Source of the DNA: Thermoproteota archaeon
GTDB taxonomy: Archaea > Thermoproteota > Methanomethylicia > Methanomethylicales > Methanomethylicaceae
DNA: 6,329 nt
Reading direction: 5' to 3'
NCBI GenBank assembly: GCA_004347955.1
Contig: QNVH01000004.1
Span: 30,704 to 37,032, forward strand
The translations under genes and the position numbers were made by a program. Shown piece after piece: positions 1 to 5,109 of the stretch (its first letter is position 1; every line of letters begins with the position of its first letter). Under the pieces are notes generated by a model that worked only from the letters and a program-made list of their open reading frames with translations, searched no databases and was not told where the DNA came from.

Positions 1-176
1 TACCTGAAGTAAAGACAACAAAGTCCAAGCATTCAAGAGTATCCATCAGGAGTGAGAACGGGGTTCTATACTTAGATATAGAGGCAAAGACCATCGCTGG
101 TCTCAGGGCCCTCCTCAACTCCTATCTCCGCTGGATCGCAACCTCACTTGACTTCCTTCGTTGGAAGGAGAAATGA
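1..176 (+). CDS. pcc1: KEOPS complex subunit Pcc1, C-terminal part (5' end outside window)
   Basis: Reading from base 3 gives 57 in-frame codons before TGA at 174-176. The peptide contains SRVSIRSENGVLYLDIEAKT followed by GLRALLNSYLRWI. This is the beta-beta-alpha end of Pcc1, with the family's characteristic acidic strand and 'LRA-LNSYLRW' helix. Pcc1 is the small dimerising subunit of KEOPS (Kae1, Bud32, Cgi121, Pcc1), which makes N6-threonylcarbamoyladenosine at position 37 of ANN-decoding tRNAs in the cytoplasm. Pcc1 binds Kae1 and helps hold the tRNA. The family is about 80-90 residues long, so roughly the first third lies left of the window. Its position just upstream of prefoldin beta is a common archaeal arrangement, which supports the call. 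The identification rests on the helix motif and this context; the start cannot be judged. Confidence 0.85.
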   Translation, partial: PEVKTTKSKHSRVSIRSENGVLYLDIEAKTIAGLRALLNSYLRWIATSLDFLRWKEK

Positions 177-264
177 CTGAAGCGATTAATTTTGGTCGAA
201 GCTGTCCCAAAACAAATAAAAGGCAAGTCGTAAATAATCTCTGGACGCATTCATGTTTGACAAC

Positions 265-278
265 AGATATAAGATATA
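265..278 (+). promoter_or_regulatory. Possible TATA element ahead of prefoldin beta
   Basis: The heptamer AGATATA occurs twice in tandem and resembles an archaeal TATA box. Its centre is about 35 bp before the ATG at 305, which predicts a transcription start around 293-297, at or just inside the Shine-Dalgarno sequence. An alternative AT-rich element (AAATAAAAG, about 214-222) would leave a roughly 60-nt leader. Read-through from pcc1 is also possible. The rest of the 177-304 spacer shows no RNA gene, repeat or ORF that I can support. Confidence 0.3.
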
Positions 279-304
279 GATGTGGTTAAGTACAGGTGAA
301 AGTT

Positions 305-676
305 ATGTCGGAACAGATCCCGCCTCAAATCCAGAACCAACTTGTACGCTTCCAAGAACAACAAGAGCAGTACAAAGCCCTCTTACTCAGAAAACAACAG
401 TTCGAGGTAGAAGCAAGAGAGGTAGAGAAGGCCCTACAAGAGTGTACAAACCTCCCTGATGACGCAGTCATATACAAATCCGTTGGCATGCTGCTATTCA
501 GGAGCGAAAAGGCAAAGGTCGTGGCAGAACTTACCGAAAAGAAAGAGGAACTCGAACTTAGGATAAAGACCATCGAGAAACAGGAGCAGCGCCTGAAGCA
601 GCAGCTTGAAGAACTCAGAAAGATAATAATGGAACAAGTAGGTATGTCGGGCGCGGGCCCTGCCTCTGGATCGTGA
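305..676 (+). CDS. pfdB: Prefoldin beta subunit
   Basis: This is a 123-residue subunit of the archaeal prefoldin (GimC) hexamer (two alpha, four beta). Prefoldin is a cytosolic, ATP-independent holdase that captures unfolded proteins and passes them to the thermosome. The sequence is almost wholly alpha-helical coiled coil: a Gln/Glu-rich N-terminal helix (about residues 7-47), the conserved hairpin segment with VIYKSVGMLLFRSEK (about 55-69), and a Lys/Glu-rich C-terminal helix (about 70-113) ending in a Gly/Ser-rich tail. Length and layout are normal for the family. ATG at 305 is chosen because AGGTGA at 294-299 is a strong Shine-Dalgarno site 5 nt upstream. An in-frame GTG at 296 lies inside that site, so it is an unlikely start. 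The stop overlaps the next start as GTGA, indicating translational coupling with the downstream DUF3194 gene. Confidence 0.93.
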   Translation: MSEQIPPQIQNQLVRFQEQQEQYKALLLRKQQFEVEAREVEKALQECTNLPDDAVIYKSVGMLLFRSEKAKVVAELTEKKEELELRIKTIEKQEQRLKQQLEELRKIIMEQVGMSGAGPASGS

Positions 677-945
677 TAGAAGTGAAGGCTCTCCCGCTGG
701 AACTAGTGAAGGAAGCATGTGAAGTCGGGGAGAGTGCTGCCAGAAAATACGTGACCTCTAAAGTCAATGAACGCCTCATAAACTCCTTGGACATACAGGT
801 GAAGTATGAAGAGGAAGAGGTCCTCTTCAGCGTTGACGTTTTCATCGACCTCTCGCCCCTCAGCGGTGTAGATCCGGAGAGGCTCGCAGACGAGGCTGCC
901 GACGCCGCCCTCTCGGCGATCGACAAAATTGTAAGAGGAAAGTGA
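673..945 (+). CDS. DUF3194-like small protein, candidate Pcc1 paralogue (Pcc2-like KEOPS subunit)
   Basis: This is a 90-residue acidic protein starting at GTG (673), which overlaps the prefoldin stop (674-676). The visible layout is an N-terminal helix (about residues 8-35), two beta strands (SLDIQVKYEEEEVLFSVDV, about 38-56), a loop with SPLSGVDPERL, and a C-terminal Ala-rich helix ending in IDKIVRGK. Small proteins of this kind directly after prefoldin beta are annotated as DUF3194 in archaea. The strand-strand-helix order resembles the C-terminal half of Pcc1, whose gene ends just upstream. I recall that a Pcc1 paralogue, Pcc2, has been reported as a fifth archaeal KEOPS subunit. Equating this gene with Pcc2 is inference from fold order and neighbourhood, since sequence similarity by eye is weak. 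No catalytic motif is visible, so a structural or partner-binding role is more likely than an enzymatic one. Confidence 0.72.
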   Translation: MIEVKALPLELVKEACEVGESAARKYVTSKVNERLINSLDIQVKYEEEEVLFSVDVFIDLSPLSGVDPERLADEAADAALSAIDKIVRGK

Positions 946-946
946 C

Positions 947-1948
947 TTGCCGGACCTCTTGAGGTACCTCTCTGCCTTCAGATACATCACAATCGTCTGC
1001 CACCCAAATGCTGACCCAGACTGCATCGGTTCTGCGTACGCGCTCATGACCTCTATAGCCTCTGCAAATCCCAAGTCCAATGTTACAATATACGCCCCTG
1101 ACTCAATAAACACCGCATCGCACCGCCTCGTAAACTATCTAAGAATCGAACTATCCCATGAGATACCGCAGGAGACAGAAGTCTTCTTGCTGGTGGACAC
1201 CTCCTCTCTAGATCAGGTGCCTCACGTAAAATCCCATGTTGCTAATAATCGCACTCCCTATGTATTACTGGACCACCACTTCCCTGATCCCCAAACCATG
1301 AAGAGCGCGTCTCTTGCCATAGTCCGCGAGTCGTCATCCGCCTGCGAGATCGTCTACGATTTGCTGAAGAAGCGAAATTTAACGCCCGAAGCCCTTGATG
1401 CCCTGCTAGTTGGCATAATCTACGACTCTAGGCGCTTTCTAATCCGCCCAAATTCCTCAATAACGACTGCGGCAAGGCTGATCAAAAAAGGTGCGAAGCC
1501 CGAGTTGGCAATCGAACTGTTGTCGGCTGATCAGGACCCCTCGGAGAAGATGGCAAAACTCAAGGGGGCAGCACGCATCAGGATCTTCCGGGCATCCTCT
1601 TGGATATTAGGGTTTACACATGTTGGCGCTTTTGAGGCATCCGTGGCCCGTGCCCTCACAGACCTGGGCGCAGATTTGGCTTTTGTCATAAACGATTCTG
1701 TCGACCCTTTGAGGCTTACAGGGCGATCCCAGGATCACTTCTATAATCAGACTGGTCTTAACCTCGCAAGGGACATCATGCAGCCCCTATCTGAAGAATT
1801 CTCTGGGCAAGGAGGTGGGCATCCTACAGCCGCAAGCGCCAACCTCAAAGCGTCTGCCGCCGCCCTCATGCCACGGATCTTGGACCTGCTCGCTGGTAAG
1901 CTGCAGATCCAAAGGGGGTCAATAGTGGAGATAGATACCAAAAAATGA
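947..1948 (+). CDS. DHH/DHHA1 family phosphoesterase (NrnA/RecJ-like superfamily)
   Basis: This 333-residue protein has the full set of DHH-superfamily metal ligands: NADPDCIGS (D23, D25), LLVDTSS (D84), LLDHHFPD (D109-H110-H111) and IIYDSRRF (D160). A C-terminal DHHA1 domain carries the GGGH motif (289-292) in SGQGGGHPTAA. Such enzymes are cytoplasmic Mn-dependent hydrolases acting on short oligonucleotides, pAp or related phosphodiesters. The sequence supports the NrnA-like two-domain architecture but not the exact substrate. TTG at 947 is the likely start: it gives an M-P-D-L-L beginning, follows the upstream TGA by one base, and has GAGG at 935-938 eight nt before it. A second in-frame TTG at 959 is possible. 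It is probably co-transcribed with prefoldin beta and the DUF3194 gene. All catalytic residues are present and nothing suggests damage. Confidence 0.9.
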   Translation: MPDLLRYLSAFRYITIVCHPNADPDCIGSAYALMTSIASANPKSNVTIYAPDSINTASHRLVNYLRIELSHEIPQETEVFLLVDTSSLDQVPHVKSHVANNRTPYVLLDHHFPDPQTMKSASLAIVRESSSACEIVYDLLKKRNLTPEALDALLVGIIYDSRRFLIRPNSSITTAARLIKKGAKPELAIELLSADQDPSEKMAKLKGAARIRIFRASSWILGFTHVGAFEASVARALTDLGADLAFVINDSVDPLRLTGRSQDHFYNQTGLNLARDIMQPLSEEFSGQGGGHPTAASANLKASAAALMPRILDLLAGKLQIQRGSIVEIDTKK

Positions 1949-1955
1949 GTAGCTA

Positions 1956-1966
1956 CCTTTATTAGA
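1956..1966 (+). promoter_or_regulatory. Probable TATA element for the ECF transporter operon
   Basis: CCTTTATTAG lies about 40 bp before the TTG at 2002. The predicted transcription start, about 25-27 bp downstream of its centre, is near 1986-1988. That leaves a leader of about 15 nt containing the GGTGGT ribosome-binding site at 1992-1997. This argues that the transporter genes have their own transcript rather than depending on the phosphoesterase operon. The 8-bp palindrome GTAGCTAC (1949-1956) abuts it and could be a TFB-recognition or operator sequence, but chance is not excluded. Confidence 0.5.
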
Positions 1967-2001
1967 AAAACACCAATTCTCTTTCCTGCTTGGTGGTCCT
2001 C

Positions 2002-2842
2002 TTGCCCATCGTTGAAGTTCGCTCCCTGTCTTATACCTACCCTGGATCGACAAAACCCACACTCACCAATGTTAACTTTTCCGTGGAGGAGGGCGAGTTC
2101 ATACTTCTCACAGGGCCAAGCGGGTGTGGCAAGACCACTTTGTGCAGGTGCCTCAACGGCTTGATACCTAACTCCTACGGGGGCGAATTCAATGGGCAAG
2201 TAATAGTGGACGGGCTCGTCACAACAGAGCACCCGGTCTACGAAATTGCCCAGCATGTGGGTCTTGTCTTCCAGAATCCGGAGAATGAACTCTTTTGTAC
2301 TTCAGTTGAGCGCGAAGTTGCTTTTGGTCCAGAGAATTTGGCCCTCCCCAGGGAGGAGATCCGGAAGAGGGTTGAGGAGTCATTGGCAATGGTGGGGATC
2401 TCCCACCTGAGGGACAAATCCCCTGAAGAGCTCTCGGGCGGGGAGCAACAAAAGGTCGCGATCGCTGCTCTTCTTGCAATGAAACCAAAGATACTCGTCC
2501 TCGACGAGCCAACAGCAAACCTTGACCCGGCAAGCGCTCAGTCAGTCTTGAACGTGCTTCTCAAGCTCAATGAAGAGTCCGGGGTGACAACGATACTTGT
2601 GGAACATAGGCTTGAAATGGTCGCGCATATGGCCCACAGATGCGCAATTCCTCAATGAGGGGCGATTGGTCCTTATGGGCAAGCCTGAGGACGTGCTATA
2701 CTCTGACGAGGCTGAGGCAATAGGGATCGGCATCCCAAAAGTGGTCCAGGTCACGAAGGCGCTGGGGATCAACAAGATGACTGGGAAGTGCCCCCTGACC
2801 TCTTGGTCACTAGCCGACCTTTTGAGGGTGTGGAAGAAATGA
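2002..2842 (+). CDS. ecfA1: ECF transporter ABC ATPase EcfA/CbiO, first copy, interrupted by a frameshift
   Basis: This is one of the two cytoplasmic ATPases that power an energy-coupling-factor importer. With TTG at 2002 (start MPIVEVRSLSYTYPG, GGTGGT six nt or so upstream) the motifs are Walker A GPSGCGKTT (38-46), Q-loop VFQNPENELF (89-98), signature LSGGEQQK (144-151), Walker B ILVLDEP (164-170), D-loop NLD (173-175) and H-loop EHR (201-203). The frame then ends early at TGA 2656-2658, giving 218 residues. The expected continuation (FLNEGRLVLMGKPEDVL, then PKVVQVTKALG and a C-terminal segment) lies in the +1 frame to TGA 2840-2842. Deleting one A at 2646/2647 gives HRCAFLNEG and a 279-residue protein of normal family length. 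Upstream TTG 1990 and GTG 1993 are alternative starts that add a few residues. Either the gene is broken, the sequence has a one-base error, or the ribosome shifts frame. Confidence 0.88.
2641..2650 (+). other. Frameshift site in ecfA1 (apparent +1 base)
   Basis: The bases TGCGCAATTC mark the point where homology leaves frame 1 and resumes in frame 2. In frame 1 the codons read Cys-Ala-Ile-Pro-Gln-stop. In frame 2 they read Asp-Ala-Gln-Phe-Leu-Asn-Glu-Gly. ABC ATPases have four residues between the 'DR/HR' pair and the 'DEG/NEG' turn here. Only removal of a single base between 2641 and 2647, most simply one A of 2646-2647, restores that spacing. The site contains only a two-A run, no long homopolymer. 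Confidence 0.85.
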
Positions 2843-3654
2843 TCTCATTTGAAGACGTCTCCTACTCCTATTCCCCCGGCCGATATGCCATTGAGCACAT
2901 CAACCTCTCAATAGACAAAGGAGAAGTTGTGGCGATCCTTGGCGAGAATGGGGCAGGGAAGACCACGCTGATCAAGCACATAAATGGGCTCCTCAAACCC
3001 CAGAGCGGATCGGTTATTGTCTTAGGGATGAACACCAAGGAAACGACCGTTGCCACACTGGCTAGGCATGTGGGTCTGGTATTCCAGAACCCAGATCACC
3101 AGCTATTTGCAGAGACTGTGGAAAAGGAGATCATGTTTGCCCTGACAAACTTCAACTTCCCAGAAGACGAGATCTCTAGAAGGGTGAACTGGGCTCTCAA
3201 GGAGTTTGGACTGCTAGAGTACAAGGATCGCCCTCCATTCCTGTTGAGTGGGGGTGAGCGGAAGAGGCTCGCACTTGCCTCAGTACTTTGCTATGACCCG
3301 CAGATTGTCATACTGGACGAGCCGACCACGGGGCAGGACTACCGCCAGAAGCTACACCTCGCATCCCTCATCAAAAAGTTGAATAGCGAGAGCAAAACTG
3401 TCGTCGTGGTAACACACGATATCGAATTTGCCGCAGACTTCATTCCAAGATCGATAATAATGTCTAAGGGGAGGATAATTGCCGACGGTGATTCGGAAGA
3501 GCTGCTCACGAACCGTGAACTCCTCATGAGCGCATCCCTGATCCCGCCACAACTGGTTGAGCTCTCCTGGGACCTCGCATTAAACCCTCCGACCATTCAC
3601 TTCGATGAACTTGTCTCATCCGTGAAGAAACTATTGGAGGGCAGAGAGGCATGA
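2839..3654 (+). CDS. ecfA2: ECF transporter ABC ATPase EcfA/CbiO, second copy
   Basis: This intact 271-residue ATPase is the second half of the ECF ATPase heterodimer that hydrolyses ATP beneath EcfT. Counting from ATG 2839, the motifs are Walker A GENGAGKT (35-42), Q-loop VFQNPDHQLF (81-90), signature LSGGERKR (136-143), Walker B IVILDEP (156-162), GQD in the D-loop (165-167) and H-loop VVTHD (190-194). A C-terminal extension follows, typical of EcfA/CbiO proteins. ATG 2839 is preferred over an in-frame GTG at 2788 because it gives the normal family start MISFEDVSYSY, has GAGGGTG at 2823-2829, and forms an ATGA overlap with the stop of ecfA1 in its restored frame. Its own stop overlaps ecfT in the same way, so the three genes are probably translationally coupled. 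The conserved Q-loop form FQNP(D/E)xQ(L)F is characteristic of ECF rather than generic ABC ATPases. Confidence 0.93.
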   Translation: MISFEDVSYSYSPGRYAIEHINLSIDKGEVVAILGENGAGKTTLIKHINGLLKPQSGSVIVLGMNTKETTVATLARHVGLVFQNPDHQLFAETVEKEIMFALTNFNFPEDEISRRVNWALKEFGLLEYKDRPPFLLSGGERKRLALASVLCYDPQIVILDEPTTGQDYRQKLHLASLIKKLNSESKTVVVVTHDIEFAADFIPRSIIMSKGRIIADGDSEELLTNRELLMSASLIPPQLVELSWDLALNPPTIHFDELVSSVKKLLEGREA

Positions 3655-4406
3655 AAGCCTTCGGTTTTGATTATAGGCGCGGGACCTCGATAATCCACAT
3701 TCTGGACCCCAGATCCAAGTTCATCTACACGATACTCTTCACTGCCCTGACGGTCTATTTTGTAAACCCTCTAGTCCTCCTTTTAGTATTCCTCTCTTCA
3801 GTCCCAATGGTGGCAGTGGCGGGCGTTGGCAAAAGTTGGCTCAGATCGATAAGGGGCTCGCTATTTTTCATTGCGTTCATATTCATATTCAACCTCATAG
3901 GCATCTTTTGGACAACGGGGTCCGTGGCAGACGCTCTGATAATGTCTATATCTATGTCCCTCAGGTTTATGGCACTTATATCCATCTTTTCAGTATTCTT
4001 CCTGACCACATCCCCCGAAGACCTAACCCAATCTATGGTCCAACTCAAAATTCCATACGATTACGCTTTGACCTTCAACATGGCGATGCGGTTCGTCCCG
4101 ACTCTTAGCCGGGAAGCTCAGATAATCATGGACGCCCAAAGGTCGAGGGGTCTTGAACTGGAGAAAGGGAACATATTCCAAAGGGTCAGGAACTACATCC
4201 CCGTGTTGATCCCCTTGATAATAAGTTCATTCAGGAGGGCTGAACTGGTCGCGGACGCCATGGAGTCAAGGGCTTTTGGCGCCGCCAAGAGACGGACCTC
4301 CCTATATGTCCTCACAATGGGCAGAAGAGACTTCTTGTTCATTTTATTCTCTGTAGCCGCGTTCCTTGCGTTTCTATCTCTGAAGGTTCTGTTTGGCATT
4401 CAATAA
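3651..4406 (+). CDS. ecfT: ECF transporter transmembrane component EcfT (CbiQ-like)
   Basis: This 251-residue integral membrane protein couples the two ATPases to a substrate-binding S protein. The family signature LDPRSK occurs at 18-23. Hydrophobic segments lie at about 25-38, 40-59, 71-87, 103-120, 183-193 (short) and 227-247. The two cytoplasmic coupling-helix motifs that dock into the ATPase grooves are AQRSRG (162-167) and AMESRAFG (203-210), variants of the family's Ala-Arg-Gly motifs. The length is normal. ATG 3651 sits inside an ATGA overlap with the ecfA2 stop and is preceded by a purine-rich GGAGGGCAGAG, so the start is secure. No S component is encoded in the window, so the substrate (often a B vitamin, cobalt, nickel or a queuosine precursor in this class) cannot be stated. 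It could be a shared, group II-type module. Confidence 0.93.
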   Translation: MKAFGFDYRRGTSIIHILDPRSKFIYTILFTALTVYFVNPLVLLLVFLSSVPMVAVAGVGKSWLRSIRGSLFFIAFIFIFNLIGIFWTTGSVADALIMSISMSLRFMALISIFSVFFLTTSPEDLTQSMVQLKIPYDYALTFNMAMRFVPTLSREAQIIMDAQRSRGLELEKGNIFQRVRNYIPVLIPLIISSFRRAELVADAMESRAFGAAKRRTSLYVLTMGRRDFLFILFSVAAFLAFLSLKVLFGIQ

Positions 4407-4410
4407 CCTT

Positions 4411-4423
4411 AAATCTTTAAACC
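4411..4423 (+). promoter_or_regulatory. TATA element for the hexuloisomerase gene
   Basis: AAATCTTTAAACC lies in the 39-bp gap after ecfT. Its TTTAAA core is centred near 4417-4419, about 28 bp before the ATG at 4446. Archaeal transcription normally starts about 25-27 bp downstream of the TATA centre, which places the start at or next to that ATG. The mRNA is therefore likely leaderless, and no Shine-Dalgarno sequence is visible before the ATG. Confidence 0.6.
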
Positions 4424-4445
4424 AACCTTTCAATCCTTGATTAAT

Positions 4446-5054
4446 ATGTCTAGATCTTGCTTCGTGAAACAATTCATGCGCGAGATGGCGCAGTATGTCC
4501 TTTACGCCTCTCAGATAGTCAACGACGACGAAGTGGAGAAGTTGATCCAGATACTGCTCGAAGCGATGCAGGGAAATAAAAAGATCCTCGTCGTTGGGGC
4601 AGGGAGATCTGGGCTCGCCGGGAGGGCATTTGCTATGCGCCTAATGCACTTGGGCTTCAACGTTTACGTATTCGGCGATATTATAACACCCGCTGTTGGC
4701 GAAGGAGACATAGTAATCGCGATCTCTGGTTCTGGGGCAACCAAGATTATAGTCACTGCAGCCACAGCAGCAAAGGAAGTGCGCGCAAAGGTTGTCGCGA
4801 TCACCTCACATCGAGATTCACCCTTGGCGAAACTTGCTGACCACGTTATCTGCATCCCTGGCAGGACGAAACTTGCCACAGAGTCCGATTATACTGTGAG
4901 GCAGATACTTGGGGAGCACGAGCCTCTGGCGCCTTTGGGGACCCTCTTCGAGGTGACTTTGAACATATTCCTCGACAGCCTCATAGCTGAACTGATGTAC
5001 CGCCTCGGAAAAACCGAGCAAGATTTGAAGAAACGCCATGCCACCATAGAATAG
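4446..5054 (+). CDS. hxlB: 6-phospho-3-hexuloisomerase (PHI), SIS-domain protein
   Basis: This 202-residue SIS-domain isomerase interconverts 3-hexulose 6-phosphate and fructose 6-phosphate in the ribulose monophosphate pathway. Many archaea lack a complete pentose phosphate pathway and run this route in reverse with hexulose-phosphate synthase to make ribulose 5-phosphate. Visible features are the phosphosugar-binding VVGAGRSGL (49-57), the ISGSGAT loop (93-99), the AITSHRDSPLAKLAD segment (118-132) and the PHI-type APLGTLFE motif (162-169). The length is that of stand-alone PHI proteins. ATG 4446 fits a leaderless transcript from the TATA element upstream. An in-frame TTG at 4437 would start before the predicted transcript, and ATG 4476 would remove ten residues. 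No hexulose-phosphate synthase gene or domain lies in the window, so the partner enzyme is encoded elsewhere. Confidence 0.92.
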   Translation: MSRSCFVKQFMREMAQYVLYASQIVNDDEVEKLIQILLEAMQGNKKILVVGAGRSGLAGRAFAMRLMHLGFNVYVFGDIITPAVGEGDIVIAISGSGATKIIVTAATAAKEVRAKVVAITSHRDSPLAKLADHVICIPGRTKLATESDYTVRQILGEHEPLAPLGTLFEVTLNIFLDSLIAELMYRLGKTEQDLKKRHATIE

Positions 5055-5061
5055 CCCCACG

Positions 5062-5074
5062 AAAATTTTAAAAG
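5062..5074 (+). promoter_or_regulatory. TATA element for the EF-2 gene
   Basis: AAAATTTTAAAAG is a strong archaeal TATA-type sequence in the 55-bp gap between the hexuloisomerase stop and the EF-2 start. Its centre near 5069 predicts transcription from about 5095, giving a leader of roughly 15 nt. That leader contains GAGGCGTGA (5098-5106), a usable Shine-Dalgarno sequence. EF-2 is therefore transcribed from its own promoter. Confidence 0.65.
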
Positions 5075-5109
5075 CCCTAGAGTGTTTCGGCTTAAGCGAG
5101 GCGTGAAAC

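Noticed and set aside
177..304. tRNA or C/D-box small RNA in the pcc1-prefoldin spacer
   Set aside because: No cloverleaf arms or properly spaced C (RTGATGA) and D (CTGA) boxes are visible. The stretch looks like an ordinary AT-rich promoter region.
325..1113. Minus-strand ORFs opposite prefoldin beta, DUF3194 and the phosphoesterase
   Set aside because: They are Ser/Leu-rich or compositionally odd translations lying opposite well-supported genes, with no recognisable domain or ribosome-binding context.
1747..2256. 169-residue minus-strand ORF across the phosphoesterase/ecfA1 junction
   Set aside because: It covers two genes with clear catalytic motifs on the + strand plus their promoter gap, and its translation shows no family motif.
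2641..2660. Programmed +1 frameshift as the default explanation
   Set aside because: I see no established slippery sequence, rare-codon/stop arrangement or stimulatory structure at the junction. An error or simple insertion is more economical, so this is kept only as an alternative.
2597..2842. Separate 81-residue ORF
   Set aside because: Its first residues are out-of-frame reading of the ATPase H-loop region. From about 2642 it is the C-terminal part of the same ATPase, so it is a frameshift fragment and not an independent gene.
3836..4108. 90-residue + strand ORF inside ecfT
   Set aside because: It lies wholly within EcfT in another frame, and the His/Arg/Pro-rich translation has no domain. 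EcfT itself has its signature motifs and membrane segments.
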